DNA of 64,000 nt from Variovorax paradoxus (GTDB lineage: Bacteria; Pseudomonadota; Gammaproteobacteria; Burkholderiales; Burkholderiaceae_C). Shown here one piece after another: positions 52,537 through 61,428 of this stretch; position 1 is the first letter of the stretch, and each line of letters starts with the position of its first letter. Under the pieces are notes generated by a model. The model worked only from the letters and a program-made list of their open reading frames with translations, searched no databases and was not told the DNA's origin. Both the position numbers and the translations under genes were made by a program. Where the stretch lies: assembly GCA_016806145.1 (NCBI GenBank), contig CP063166.1, positions 2,542,001-2,606,000 on the forward strand, given 5' to 3'.

Positions 52537-53337
52537 ATGAGCCACTTCACCCACACCACCACCGCCGGCGACGGCGCCCGCATCGCCTACCGTTTCGACG
52601 GCGATGCCGGCAAGCCCGTGCTGCTGCTGTCGAACTCCATCGGCACCACGCTCTCGATGTGGGACGGCGAGGTCGAGGCGCTGGGCCGGCATTTCCACGT
52701 GCTGCGCTACGACACGCGCGGCCATGGCGGCTCGGGCGTCACGCCGGGCGCCTATTCGATGGACCGGCTCGGCCGCGACGTGATCGAGCTGCTCAACGCG
52801 CTGAAGATCGAGCGCGCGCATTTCCTCGGCCTCTCGCTCGGCGGCTTCATCGGCCAGTGGCTGGGCGTGCATGCGCCCGAGCGCATCGACCGGCTGGTGC
52901 TGGCCAATACCTCCTCGTGGCTGGGCCCGGCCAGCGTGTTCGACGAGCGCATCGTCGGCGTGCTCGCCGCCCCCGACATGCAGGAGACGGCCGAGGGCTT
53001 CCTGCGCAACTGGTTCCCCGAGCGGCTGCTGACCGAGAACGGCCCTGTGGTGCAGGCCTTCCGCCAGGTGCTGCTCGAGATCGACCCGCAGGGCCTGGCC
53101 GGCGCGCTCGCCGCCGTGCGCGACGCCGACCTGCGCCGGCCCATCGCGCTGATCGAGCGGCCCACGCTGGTGATCGCGGGCGAGTTCGATCCGGTCACGG
53201 CCGCGAGCCATGGCGAGCTGATCGCGGCCACCGTGCCGGGCGCGCGGCTGCTGACCTTGCCCGCGGTGCACCTGTCGAACGTGGAGTTTCCGAAGGAGTT
53301 CGTGGGCGCGGTGGTCGATTTCCTCGAGGGCCGATGA
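52537..53337 (+). CDS. pcaD: 3-Oxoadipate enol-lactonase
   Basis: 266 residues. Alpha/beta hydrolase with LLLSNSIGTTLSMWDGEVEAL (oxyanion), RYDTRGHGGSGVTPG, nucleophile elbow LGLSLGGFIGQWL, acid in VIAGEFDPVT and His in PAVHLSNVE. These are typical PcaD motifs, so it hydrolyses the enol-lactone of the beta-ketoadipate pathway. AAGGAAAGC precedes the ATG. It stands alone here, without other pca genes; the homologous enzyme for other lactones cannot be excluded. Confidence 0.85.
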   Translation: MSHFTHTTTAGDGARIAYRFDGDAGKPVLLLSNSIGTTLSMWDGEVEALGRHFHVLRYDTRGHGGSGVTPGAYSMDRLGRDVIELLNALKIERAHFLGLSLGGFIGQWLGVHAPERIDRLVLANTSSWLGPASVFDERIVGVLAAPDMQETAEGFLRNWFPERLLTENGPVVQAFRQVLLEIDPQGLAGALAAVRDADLRRPIALIERPTLVIAGEFDPVTAASHGELIAATVPGARLLTLPAVHLSNVEFPKEFVGAVVDFLEGR

Positions 53338-53412
53338 AGAGGAGGCAGAAGGGGGCAGGCGGGTCGCGGGCGATCGATTGTTTCCTTCCCGTGAACGCCG
53401 CGGTTCCATTTG

Positions 53413-53431
53413 CCTAGGGTTTTTACCTAGG
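53413..53431. promoter_or_regulatory. Twin CCTAGG element upstream of the small secreted protein
   Basis: Two CCTAGG hexamers, each self-complementary, 7 bases apart (53413-53418 and 53426-53431), centred in an AT-richer patch. A protein site with two half-sites is plausible. It lies about 180 bases upstream of the gene at 53609, in a 271-base gap with no other visible feature. Confidence 0.45.
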
Positions 53432-53608
53432 TTCGAGGCGCACAATTCATCTCACGGACCAGCCGCCGACTCCAAGACAAGCAGAAGGCAGCGACTGATC
53501 TGGGTGAACAGGCACTGACGAGGTGGCCGCCCCCGAAGGGACGGCGCCCCACCAAGACCGGTTCGAATCATCCAAAGTCAAGTCACAAGAATTGAAGGAA
53601 TACTCAAA

Positions 53609-53989
53609 ATGAACGCCTCGAAGCTCCTCTCCGCCGTTGCCCTCTCCCTGCTCGCCGCTGCCGGTGCAGCCCATGCAGAAACCTATGAGGGCGTGCATCC
53701 CCTGACCTCGGCCGCGAGCCGCGCCGAAGTCGCCGGCCAGGCCGTGATCGCCGCCCGCAGCGCCGATCCCTATGCCGAAGGCGCCAACGCCGGCCCGGCC
53801 CAGGTGATCGTGTCGCAGACCAGCCGTGCCGCCGTGCGTGCCGAAGCGGTTGCCGCGGCACACAGCGACAACCCCTACGCCGAAGGCGCTTCGTCGGGCG
53901 TGGCGCCGCTGGTCGCCAGCACCGTGGACCGCAATGCGGTGCGCGCACAGGCCCGTGCTGCTGCTCGCGGCGACTCGCTGCCGCTGTAA
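53609..53989 (+). CDS. Small exported protein with internal repeats
   Basis: 126 residues with a signal peptide ending AHAE. The mature part has three related units around SRAEVAGQAVIAARSADPYAEG, SRAAVRAEAVAAAHSDNPYAEG and a shorter DRNAVRAQARAAARG. This resembles DUF4148-like exported proteins common in Burkholderiales, of unknown function. AAGGAATAC precedes the ATG. A very strong terminator follows, so it is a single-gene unit and may be well expressed. Confidence 0.8.
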   Translation: MNASKLLSAVALSLLAAAGAAHAETYEGVHPLTSAASRAEVAGQAVIAARSADPYAEGANAGPAQVIVSQTSRAAVRAEAVAAAHSDNPYAEGASSGVAPLVASTVDRNAVRAQARAAARGDSLPL

Positions 53990-54055
53990 TCGGCACCAAG
54001 AACTCGGTCGCATCGTGCGGGTCGGCCCCGCGATGAGGCTGGAGGTTCAGCCAAC

Positions 54056-54098
54056 GAAGAAGCCGGCCCTTGCGAAAGCAGGGGCCGGCTTCTTCTTT
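54056..54098. terminator. Strong intrinsic terminator
   Basis: A perfect 14-bp stem (54056-54069 with 54082-54095), 12-nt loop, flanked by A-rich and T-rich ends. It separates the small exported protein gene from the convergent DUF427 gene and can serve both strands. Confidence 0.85.
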
Positions 54099-54143
54099 GG
54101 CGCTCCGCCATCGCGCAGATCGACGGCGAAGGAGGTTGGATCG

Positions 54144-54527
54144 TCAGCCCGCCTGCTCCTCGACCCCATCCACCCGATCCACATAGAACGCCACATGGTC
54201 CTTGATCCCCGCCACCGCGTCATACGGCGACTCGTAGGTCCACACCGCATTGACCGAGCGCTCCCCGCCGGCCGGGATGCTGAAGTAGTTGCACTCGCCC
54301 TTGTAGGGGCAGTAGGTGGTGTGCGTGCTGCGCTCGAGCAGCGACATGTCGACGTCGGCGCGCGGGATGTATTGCACGGCCGGGTACGAGGCCTCGCGCA
54401 GGGTGAGGGCGGCGCGGGTGTCGGCGACGGTGTGGCCGGCCAGCGTCACGACCACGCGCGCGGGATTGGGCGCGACGGTGATCGGATGGTCGGGGCCGGG
54501 GATCTTGATGCTTCGGGGGCTGTTCAT
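54144..54527 (-). CDS. DUF427-domain protein
   Basis: 127 residues. The DUF427 pattern is clear: PARVVVTLAGHTVADTRAALTLREASYPAVQYIP, then STHTTYCPYKGECNYFSI and AVWTYESPYDAVAGIKDHVAFY. The conserved Cys of CPYKGEC suggest a small redox- or metal-related beta fold; function unknown. The ATG at 54527 is followed at distance by a 117-base gap to the SDR gene. Confidence 0.9.
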   Translation of the reverse strand: MNSPRSIKIPGPDHPITVAPNPARVVVTLAGHTVADTRAALTLREASYPAVQYIPRADVDMSLLERSTHTTYCPYKGECNYFSIPAGGERSVNAVWTYESPYDAVAGIKDHVAFYVDRVDGVEEQAG

Positions 54528-54644
54528 GGGGCGGGCTCCTGAGGATGGCCGGCCATCTTGCCGCCGGGCGGGTGGGGCCGCGCCGCCCGCGCGAATCCAC
54601 CTGCCCGCGCCAAGGTCAAGGCGCGGGCCGCGAGCGCGCGCCGC

Positions 54645-55481
54645 TCAGGCTGCTGTTGCTGTCGCCGCTTTCGCGTAGCGCGCCGCCGGCACGCTGCGCG
54701 ACAGGTTCGGGCCCAGCGCCTGCCGCGCCGCGTCGAAGCGCTTCCAGTCTTCGACGTCGGGCAGCGAGGGGATGGTGATCAGCTCGCCCGCGTCGAAGCC
54801 GGCCAGCGCGCTGTCGACCAGGTCCTCGGCCGACATCACGATCTCCTGCGGCAGGTGCTCGACCGGCACGCCCGCGATGCCCCAGAAGTCGGTGCGCGTC
54901 GCGCCCGGCAGCACGGCCTGCACCTTCACGCCCTTGGCGCCGAGCTCGTGGTGCAGCGACTGGCTCAGGTTGACCACGTAGGCCTTGCTGCCGCTGTAGC
55001 TGCCGTTGAGCAGCTCGGGCGAGAGCGCGACGATCGAGGCGATGTTGATCAGCGCGCCGCCGCCGCGCGCGACGAAGCCCGGCGCCACGGCGCGCGTGAG
55101 GCGCGTGAGCGCGATCACGTTGAGCTGGATCATGGTGTCGATCTGGTCGGGGTCGGAATCGAGCAGGGTCGCGGTGGCGCCGAGGCCGGCGTTGTTGAGC
55201 AGCAGGGTGATGCGTTCGTCGGTACGCAGCCGCTCCTCGACCCGGCGCAGGTCGGCGGTGGCCGTGAGGTCGGCCGCGAGCACCTCGACGCGGCGGCCGG
55301 TCTCCTGGACGAGCCGCTCGGCCAGCACCTCGAGGCGCTCCTTGTTGCGCGCGACCAGCACGAGGTCGTGGCCGCGGCGCGCGAGGCGCTCGGCGTAGAC
55401 GGCGCCGATGCCGGTGGAAGCGCCGGTGATCAGCGCGGTGCCCTTGCCGGGGGCGGAGATGGCGATGTCTTGCGAACTCAT
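54645..55481 (-). CDS. Short-chain dehydrogenase/reductase
   Basis: 278 residues. Cofactor loop ALITGASTGIGAVYAERLARRGHDLVLVAR (NADP-type Arg), NNAGLG, and catalytic Ser/Tyr/Lys in INIASIVALSPELLNGSYSGSKAYV. The C-terminal stretch WKRFDAARQALGPNLSRS is usual in the DltE-like SDR group. AAGGACC precedes the ATG at 55481. It is divergent from a GlxA-type regulator, which likely controls it. Substrate unknown. Confidence 0.88.
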   Translation of the reverse strand: MSSQDIAISAPGKGTALITGASTGIGAVYAERLARRGHDLVLVARNKERLEVLAERLVQETGRRVEVLAADLTATADLRRVEERLRTDERITLLLNNAGLGATATLLDSDPDQIDTMIQLNVIALTRLTRAVAPGFVARGGGALINIASIVALSPELLNGSYSGSKAYVVNLSQSLHHELGAKGVKVQAVLPGATRTDFWGIAGVPVEHLPQEIVMSAEDLVDSALAGFDAGELITIPSLPDVEDWKRFDAARQALGPNLSRSVPAARYAKAATATAA

Positions 55482-55591
55482 GGGAAAGGTCCTTGGATGT
55501 CGAAGGGGATGAGGAAAGGTGGTTTGACAGCCAGGAGTTTGGGCCGGACACTGATGTCTCAAATGACATGTTTCCCTCGTTTAAAGACATC

Positions 55592-56545
55592 ATGACCCAG
55601 CGCATCGGCCTCGTCGTCTTTCCCGGTTTCCAGATCCTCGACCTGGTGGCGCTCTCGGTCTTCGAGCTCGCGAACGCCGAGGCCGGGCGCACCGTCTACG
55701 AGCTCGAGGTGCTGTCGGAGCACGGCGGCCCGGTGGCCAGCACGGCCGGCGTCACGGTCGATTCACGCGCCTTCGACCGGCGCCGCTTCGACACGCTGCT
55801 GGTCGCGGGCTCGACCACGGTGCCGCCGAGCTCGGACGGCCTGCTCGACTTCCTGCGCCGCGCGCTGCCGCGCACGCGGCGCCTGGGCAGCATCTGCACC
55901 GGCGCCTTCGTGCTGGCCGAAGCCGGCCTGCTCGACGGCCGGCGTGCCACCACGCACTGGCACTTCGCGCGCGAGCTGCAGCGCGGCTTTCCGGCGATCA
56001 GGGTGGAGGAGGACGGCATCTTCATCCAGGACGGCCCCGTCTGGACCTCGGCCGGCATGACCGCCTGCATCGACCTCGCGCTCGCGCTGGTCGAGGGCGA
56101 CCTGGGCCTCGAGCTGTCGCGCGCGGTGGCGCGCAAGCTGGTGATCTACCACCGGCGCGCGGGCGGGCAGTCGCAGTTCTCGGCGCTGCTGGAACTCGAA
56201 CCGCGCACCGACCGCATCCAGCAGGCGCTCGACTATGCGAAGAAGAACCTGCACAAGAACCTCTCGGTCGACCAGCTCGCCGAGGTGGCGCACCTGAGCC
56301 CGCGCCAGTTCAGCCGCGCCTTCCTGGCCGAAACCGGCCAGTCGCCGGCGCGCGCGATCGAGAAGCTGCGCGTGGAGACCGCGCGCATCCTGATCGAGGA
56401 GGGCGGCCAGTCGGTCGACCGCATCGCGGCGCAGACCGGCTTCTCCGATCCCGAGCGCATGCGGCGCGCCTTCCACCGCGCCTTCGGCCAGCCGCCGCAG
56501 AGCCTGCGCCGCGCGGCGGCGCGCACGCACGCGCCCGCGATGTAG
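55592..56545 (+). CDS. GlxA-type AraC-family regulator (DJ-1/PfpI-like domain plus HTH)
   Basis: 317 residues. The N-terminal domain is DJ-1/PfpI-like (IGLVVFPGFQILDLVALSVFELAN, then SICTGAFVLAEAGLLDGRRATTHW with the elbow Cys). The C-terminal AraC HTH pair begins near LHKNLSVDQLAEVAHLSPRQFSRAFLAETGQSPARAIEKLR. The ATG at 55592 follows a weak site; an in-frame ATG at 55493 would overlap the promoter region. It likely regulates the divergent SDR gene. Confidence 0.9.
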   Translation: MTQRIGLVVFPGFQILDLVALSVFELANAEAGRTVYELEVLSEHGGPVASTAGVTVDSRAFDRRRFDTLLVAGSTTVPPSSDGLLDFLRRALPRTRRLGSICTGAFVLAEAGLLDGRRATTHWHFARELQRGFPAIRVEEDGIFIQDGPVWTSAGMTACIDLALALVEGDLGLELSRAVARKLVIYHRRAGGQSQFSALLELEPRTDRIQQALDYAKKNLHKNLSVDQLAEVAHLSPRQFSRAFLAETGQSPARAIEKLRVETARILIEEGGQSVDRIAAQTGFSDPERMRRAFHRAFGQPPQSLRRAAARTHAPAM

Positions 56546-56586
56546 ATCGCGGCATCCGGATCGCCGCGGCGCGCGTACCTGTTGCC

Positions 56587-57117
56587 ATGACCGCCGTTCG
56601 GATTACCAATTTCGTCGTGTTCCAGCTCGCCTGGTTCGCGGCCGTGCTCGGCGCGGCGCATGGCCATCCGCTGTGGGGCACGGCCTGCGTCGCGGCGGCG
56701 ATCGCCTGGCACCTGTGGGTGTCGGCCCGGCCGGCGCAGGAGGCCCGGCTGGTGGCCATCGCCTGCGCGCTGGGCGTGGTGATCGAGACCGGCCATGCCC
56801 TCGGCGGGCTGGTGCGCTATCCCTCGGGGCAGCCGGTCGCACAGCTCGCGCCGTACTGGATGGTCGCGCTGTGGGGCCTGTTCGCGATCGCGCTCAACGT
56901 CACCCTGCGCTGGATGCGGCGGCGCTACCTGCTCGCGGCGGTGCTGGGCGCGGTGTGCGGGCCGGCCTCGTTCGTCGCGGGCGTGAAGCTCGGCGCGGCC
57001 CAGTTCGTCGACCGGGTTCCGGCGCTCGCGGTGCTGGCCGTCGTCTGGGCCGTGGCGATGCCGCTGCTGGTGTGGCTCGCGCACCGCTTCGATGGCGTGG
57101 GCGAGCCGCCGCGCTAG
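56587..57117 (+). CDS. DUF2878 inner-membrane protein
   Basis: 176 residues with five or six hydrophobic segments. RITNFVVFQLAWFAAVLGAAHGHPLWGT at the N-terminus and YWMVALWGLFAIALNVTLRW in the middle are typical of DUF2878. Function unknown. It follows the GlxA-type gene by 41 bases on the same strand and ends 3 bases before the convergent azoreductase stop. Confidence 0.85.
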   Translation: MTAVRITNFVVFQLAWFAAVLGAAHGHPLWGTACVAAAIAWHLWVSARPAQEARLVAIACALGVVIETGHALGGLVRYPSGQPVAQLAPYWMVALWGLFAIALNVTLRWMRRRYLLAAVLGAVCGPASFVAGVKLGAAQFVDRVPALAVLAVVWAVAMPLLVWLAHRFDGVGEPPR

Positions 57118-57120
57118 GAG

Positions 57121-57753
57121 TTAGAAGTCGCGCGCGAGTTCGTCGGCCCGCGCCCTGGCGCGCGCGAGGTTCGCGGCCACCGCCTCGGGCGGTGCCAGCG
57201 TCGGTGCCACGGCCAGTTCCACCACGTCGACGATGCCGAGGAACTCGAGCCAGGTGCGCATGTACGGCTTCTGGAAATCGCGCGCATGCGAGGGCAGGCC
57301 CACCGGGTAGTCGCTCGCGCTCGAATAGACCAGCGCCGCGCGCTTGCCGTGCAGCAGGCCGGTGTAGCCCTCCTGCGCCGACCAGCGCCAGTTCTCGCCC
57401 GGCAGGGTCACGGCGTCGATGTAGTGCTTCAGCCGGTAGGGCAGGCCGAAGTTCCACATCGGCAGGCTGAACACGTACTTGTCGGCCGCGTTGAACTCCT
57501 GGGCGAGGCGCACGGCGCGCTGCCAGTGCCGCTGCTGCTCGTCGGTGGCGGTTTGCGCGCGCAGCACCGCGAACTTGGCGTCGATCATGGTGGCGTCGAA
57601 GGGCGGCAGGTCGAGCGCCCAGACGTCGAGGGTGCGGATCTCGGCCGCGGGGTCGTGCTCGCGCAGCCGCTGCAGGAAATGTTGCGCCGTGTCGATCGAG
57701 CGCGAGCGCGCGCCCGAGGGCGAGGCCTGGATGTGGAGGATCGTCGAAGCCAT
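57121..57753 (-). CDS. azoR: FMN-dependent NADH-azoreductase / quinone reductase
   Basis: 210 residues, flavodoxin-like fold. ILHIQASPSGARSRSIDTAQHFL binds the FMN phosphate; FSLPMWNFGLPYRLKHYIDAV and YSSASDYPVG are family motifs. It reduces quinones or azo compounds with two electrons. GGAGGG precedes the start, inside the end of the SMR gene 5 bases upstream. The divergent HxlR regulator probably controls this pair. Confidence 0.92.
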   Translation of the reverse strand: MASTILHIQASPSGARSRSIDTAQHFLQRLREHDPAAEIRTLDVWALDLPPFDATMIDAKFAVLRAQTATDEQQRHWQRAVRLAQEFNAADKYVFSLPMWNFGLPYRLKHYIDAVTLPGENWRWSAQEGYTGLLHGKRAALVYSSASDYPVGLPSHARDFQKPYMRTWLEFLGIVDVVELAVAPTLAPPEAVAANLARARARADELARDF

Positions 57754-57758
57754 GCCGC

Positions 57759-58076
57759 TCAGCCCTCCAGCGTGCGCAGGCCGACGGTGCCCGCCACCAC
57801 CAGCGCGATGCAGGCCATGCGCGGACCCGACAGCGTCTCGCCGAAGGCGAGCACGCCCATCAGCACCACGCCGACCGAGCCGATGCCGGTCCACACCGCA
57901 TAGGCCGGGCCCAACGGCAGATAGCGCAGCGACCTGGCGAGCAGGAAGATGCTCAGCAGCGCGCTTGCCACGCCGACGACCGAGGGCCAGAGCCGGGTCC
58001 AGTCCTCCGAGCGCTTGAGCGCCGCGGCCATCGCGATCTCGACCACGCCGGCCGCCAGCAGTAACAACCATCCCAT
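57759..58076 (-). CDS. Small multidrug resistance (SMR) family transporter
   Basis: 105 residues and four hydrophobic helices, the standard SMR size. The essential Glu is Glu13 in LLLLAAGVVEIAMAAALK; PLGPAYAVWTGIGSVG is the family's helix-3 motif. The sequence is nearer SugE/Gdx than EmrE, so guanidinium or quaternary ammonium export is possible. It is co-transcribed with the azoreductase gene. Confidence 0.9.
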   Translation of the reverse strand: MGWLLLLAAGVVEIAMAAALKRSEDWTRLWPSVVGVASALLSIFLLARSLRYLPLGPAYAVWTGIGSVGVVLMGVLAFGETLSGPRMACIALVVAGTVGLRTLEG

Positions 58077-58178
58077 GATCCGTTCCTCCGTTGTGTGCAG
58101 GGTTGATGTGGAGACGGATAATTCCGCCCCAGGCACCAAGCCACAAGTACGCACCTTCTGGTAACCATGGGAATCGCC

Positions 58179-58574
58179 ATGCCCGCATCGAAGAAACCCG
58201 CCGCCGTGGCAGAGCCCGCGCCCGCCGACGTCTGGAGCGCCGGCTGCCCTTCGCGCCGCGTGCTCGAGCTCGTCGCCAACAAGTGGGCGCTGCTGATCAT
58301 TCCGCTGTTGCGCGACGAGCCGCTGCGCAACAACGAACTGCTGCGCCGGGTCGGCGGCATCTCGCAGAAGATGCTCACGCAGACCCTGCGCGATCTCGAG
58401 ATCAACGGCCTGGTGCTGCGCGAGGACCACCAGACCGTGCCGCCGCACGTCGAGTACCGGCTGAGCCCGCTGGGGCTGTCGCTGAGCCGCACGCTGATCG
58501 CGGTCGACCGCTGGGCCGAGGCCAACCATGCGGAGATAGACCGCGCGCGGCAGGCCGCGATCGCAGCGCTCTGA
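58179..58574 (+). CDS. HxlR-family transcriptional regulator
   Basis: 131 residues. The winged helix shows CPSRRVLELVANKWALLIIPLLRDEPLRNNELLRRVGGISQKMLTQTLRDLE, with the N-terminal Cys that senses electrophiles or oxidants in the QorR/YodB group. ATG 58179 has GGGA at good spacing; ATG 58167 would add four residues. It is divergent from the SMR-azoR pair over about 100 bases, a common arrangement for quinone-responsive repression. Confidence 0.9.
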   Translation: MPASKKPAAVAEPAPADVWSAGCPSRRVLELVANKWALLIIPLLRDEPLRNNELLRRVGGISQKMLTQTLRDLEINGLVLREDHQTVPPHVEYRLSPLGLSLSRTLIAVDRWAEANHAEIDRARQAAIAAL

Positions 58575-58583
58575 AGTCGCCGT

Positions 58584-59576
58584 TCAGTCGAGCGTGATGC
58601 CCACGCGCTTGATGACACTGCCCCATTTCTCCGATTCGCTGCGCATCAGCCGCGCGAAGTCCTCGGGCGTGCCCGGCATCACGTCGCCGCCCGCGCCGGC
58701 CAGGCGCTGGGCCACGTCGGGCGCGGCCAGCACCTTCTGCAGCGAGGCATTGAGCCGCTGCACGACAGGCTGCGGCGTGCCCTTGGGCGCGAGGATGCCG
58801 AACCAGCCGATGGCCTCGAAGCCCGGGTAGCCCGACTCGGCCACGGTCGGCAGCTCGGGCGCGATCGGCGAGCGCGTGGCGCTGGTGACCGCCAGCGCAT
58901 GCAATCGGCCGGCCTTCACCAGCGGCATCGAGGTCACCATGGTGTCGAAGGCGAAGCTGACCTGGCCGCCCATCAGGTCGGTGAGCATCGGGCCCGCGCC
59001 CTGGTAGGGAATGTTCGAGACCTCGATGCCGGCCTGCGCCTTGAAGGCCTCCACCGCCAGGTGGGTGGTGCTCGCGCGCACGCCCGAGCCGTAGTTGATC
59101 TTGCCGGGCGCGGCCTTGGCGGCGGCCACCAGCTCCTTCATGTTCTTCGCGGCGAAGCGCGGATTGGCCACCACCATCAGCGGCGTGCGCGCGGCCGTGC
59201 CCACGGGCACCAGGTCGTTGAACACGTCGAAGCGCATGTCCTTGTAGAGGAAGTGGTTCACCACCACCGCGGTGCTGCCCATCAGCAGCGTGTAGCCGTC
59301 GGCCGTGCTCTTGGCCACGTAATCGGCCGCGATGTTCTGCGAGGCGCCGGGCCGGTTCTCGACCAGCACCGGCTGGCGCAGGTCCTGCGCGAGCTTCTCG
59401 CCGACGATGCGCGCCGCGAGGTCGGCCGGCCCGCCGGGCGGGAAGCCCACCACGAGGTGGATCGGCTTCGAGGGATAGGCGCCCTGCGCGACGGCCTGCA
59501 GGGGCGCGGTCAGCGCGAGGCCGGCGGCGAGCAGCAGCGCGCGGCGCGGCGAGGAAGGGCGGTGGCGGAAAGTCAT
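58584..59576 (-). CDS. Bug/TctC family substrate-binding protein
   Basis: 330 residues with signal peptide (cleavage near AVAQG). The mature start YPSKPIHLVVGFPPGGPADLAARIV and IPYQGAGPMLTDLMGGQVS are the family signatures. It is the last gene of a six-gene minus-strand operon and probably captures the operon's substrate in the periplasm. It differs clearly from the Bug protein at 1340. GGAGACATGCC precedes the start. Confidence 0.92.
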   Translation of the reverse strand: MTFRHRPSSPRRALLLAAGLALTAPLQAVAQGAYPSKPIHLVVGFPPGGPADLAARIVGEKLAQDLRQPVLVENRPGASQNIAADYVAKSTADGYTLLMGSTAVVVNHFLYKDMRFDVFNDLVPVGTAARTPLMVVANPRFAAKNMKELVAAAKAAPGKINYGSGVRASTTHLAVEAFKAQAGIEVSNIPYQGAGPMLTDLMGGQVSFAFDTMVTSMPLVKAGRLHALAVTSATRSPIAPELPTVAESGYPGFEAIGWFGILAPKGTPQPVVQRLNASLQKVLAAPDVAQRLAGAGGDVMPGTPEDFARLMRSESEKWGSVIKRVGITLD

Positions 59577-59623
59577 GGCATGTCTCCAGCAAGAGGGCGT
59601 GCGATGCGCCCTCGGGTTCGTGT

Positions 59624-60562
59624 TCAGGGGATGTGGCTCGGATGCGCGGCGCTTGGCGAAGGCCAGTGCGCGCGCAGGAAGGGCAGCAGTTCGGCGAGCA
59701 CCGCCTCGGGGGCCTCTTCCATCATCAGGTGGCCGCAGTCGATCTCGCCGCCACCCACGGGCGTGCCTTCGGCCGCCGCGTCGCGCCAGATGTGGACCGG
59801 CGTGCGTTCGGCCGGGAAGCGCCCGCGCTCCCACAGCACATGCACCGGGCAGCGCACGCGCTCGCCGGCGGCACGGCCGTGTTCGTCGTGCTCGAGGTCG
59901 ATCGACGCGGCGGCGCGGTAGTCCTCGATCATCGCGTGGCGCACGCTCTCGCGCGAGAAGGCGCGCAGGTACTCGGCATGGGCCTCGGGCGTCACCGCGT
60001 CGAAGCGCCGCACCATGTTGCGCAGCGTCCAGTCGAGGAAGAAGGCCGGGTCGGCCGCGAGCAGGCGCTCGGGCAGGTCGAAGGGCTGGGCCAGCATGAA
60101 CCAGTGCCAGCTCTTGAGTCCGAAGTCCTTGTTCGCGCGCGCCCACATCTCGACCGTGGGAATCACGGTGATCGAGCCGAAGGCCGCGACGCGGTCCGGA
60201 TGGTCGAGGCACAGCCGGTGCGCCACGCGCGCCCCGCGGTCGTGGCCGATCACCGCGAAGCGCTCGAAGCCCAGCGCGCGCATCAGCGCCGCCTGGTCGG
60301 CCGCCACCGCGCGCTTGCTGTGCGCCGCGTGCAGCGGATCGCCGGGCGGGCCGAGGCTGTCGCCATAGCCGCGCAGGTCGGCCGCCACCACCGTGTAATG
60401 GCGCGCGAGCGCCGGCGCCACGCGGTGCCAGGCCGCATGCGTCTGCGGGTAGCCGTGGAGCAGCAGCAGGGGCGGGCCCGAGCCGCCGATCTCCGCGAAG
60501 ATCCTCGCCTCGCCCACGTCGACGAGGCGCGGCTCGAAGCCGTCGATGAAGGCGCGCGTCAT
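59624..60562 (-). CDS. Alpha/beta hydrolase, haloacetate dehalogenase-like
   Basis: 312 residues. LLLLHGYPQTHAAWHRVAPALA, AADLRGYGDS and the elbow VIGHDRGARVAHRLCLDHPDRV, with Asp in place of Ser as nucleophile, match fluoroacetate dehalogenase-type enzymes; the His is in IDCGHLMMEEAP. Many close relatives act on other esters or epoxides, so the true reaction is open. The start overlaps the stop of the AroE-like gene. Confidence 0.85.
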   Translation of the reverse strand: MTRAFIDGFEPRLVDVGEARIFAEIGGSGPPLLLLHGYPQTHAAWHRVAPALARHYTVVAADLRGYGDSLGPPGDPLHAAHSKRAVAADQAALMRALGFERFAVIGHDRGARVAHRLCLDHPDRVAAFGSITVIPTVEMWARANKDFGLKSWHWFMLAQPFDLPERLLAADPAFFLDWTLRNMVRRFDAVTPEAHAEYLRAFSRESVRHAMIEDYRAAASIDLEHDEHGRAAGERVRCPVHVLWERGRFPAERTPVHIWRDAAAEGTPVGGGEIDCGHLMMEEAPEAVLAELLPFLRAHWPSPSAAHPSHIP

Positions 60563-61428
60563 GCCGCCACCTCCAGCCGCTCGGGCGCGATCGCGAGGAT
60601 CGGGGGTTCGAAGAAGTCGGCCATCAACCCGAGCTGCCGCTCCATCATGTGGCGGCCTTCGTGCGCGATGCAGCCGCGCTCGCGCGCCAGTTGCAACAGC
60701 GGCGTGACGGCCGGCGCCATGATGACCTCGGCCACCCAGAGGCCGGCGCGCAGCGCGCTGGCGGGCACGGGCAGCGGTTCGTCCGCGCGCATGCCGACGG
60801 GCGTGGCGTTCACCAGCAGTTCGGCCTCGCCGGGCTCGCGGCCGTTCCAGATGCCGGCTTCGATGCCATTCCGTTGCAATTGCCGCGCGAGTGCCTCGGC
60901 CTTCGCCGCGTCGAGGTCGCAGACACGCACCGAGCGCGCGCCGGCATCGGCGAGCGCGAAGGCAATGGCCGAGGCCGCGCCGCCCGCGCCTGCGATGCAG
61001 GCCGCGCGTCCGCGCGGATCGAAGCCCGCGGCGCGCAGTCCCGCCACGAAGCCGGTGCCATCGAGCAGTTCGCCCTGCCAGCCGCCCTGGGCGGTGCGGC
61101 GCACCACGTTGGCGGCGTTGGCGCGCCGGGCGCCGGGCAGCAGGCCATCGCCGATCAGGTCCGCCACGCGCTGCTTGTGCGGCACGGTGACGATGAAGCC
61201 CGCGAGGTTGTGCAGCGTGAGCAGTGCGGGCAGCAGGGCCCCCACGTCGTCGGGGCGCACATGCATCGGCACCAGCACGGCATTGAGGCCCTGCTGCTGC
61301 AGCCGGGCCGTGAGCGGCGCGGGTGCCTTCACCTGGGCGACCGGGTCGCCGAGGATGCCGAGCACCGCGGTGCGGCCGTCTAGCCACAGGGCGGGTTGAA
61401 GAGATGCGTTCGTGTCAGTGGAGGGCAT
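60559..61428 (-). CDS. Shikimate dehydrogenase (AroE)-like oxidoreductase
   Basis: 289 residues. LGILGDPVAQVKAPAPLTARL replaces the usual GxPIxHSxSP, GFIVTVPHKQRV keeps the catalytic Lys, AACIAGAGGAASAIAFALADAG is the NAD(P) loop and LLVNATPVGM the C-terminal motif. The altered first motif (VKAP for HSxSP) and the catabolic setting point to a quinate/shikimate-type or unrelated hydroxyacid dehydrogenase rather than housekeeping AroE. It overlaps both neighbours. Confidence 0.85.
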   Translation of the reverse strand: MPSTDTNASLQPALWLDGRTAVLGILGDPVAQVKAPAPLTARLQQQGLNAVLVPMHVRPDDVGALLPALLTLHNLAGFIVTVPHKQRVADLIGDGLLPGARRANAANVVRRTAQGGWQGELLDGTGFVAGLRAAGFDPRGRAACIAGAGGAASAIAFALADAGARSVRVCDLDAAKAEALARQLQRNGIEAGIWNGREPGEAELLVNATPVGMRADEPLPVPASALRAGLWVAEVIMAPAVTPLLQLARERGCIAHEGRHMMERQLGLMADFFEPPILAIAPERLEVAA

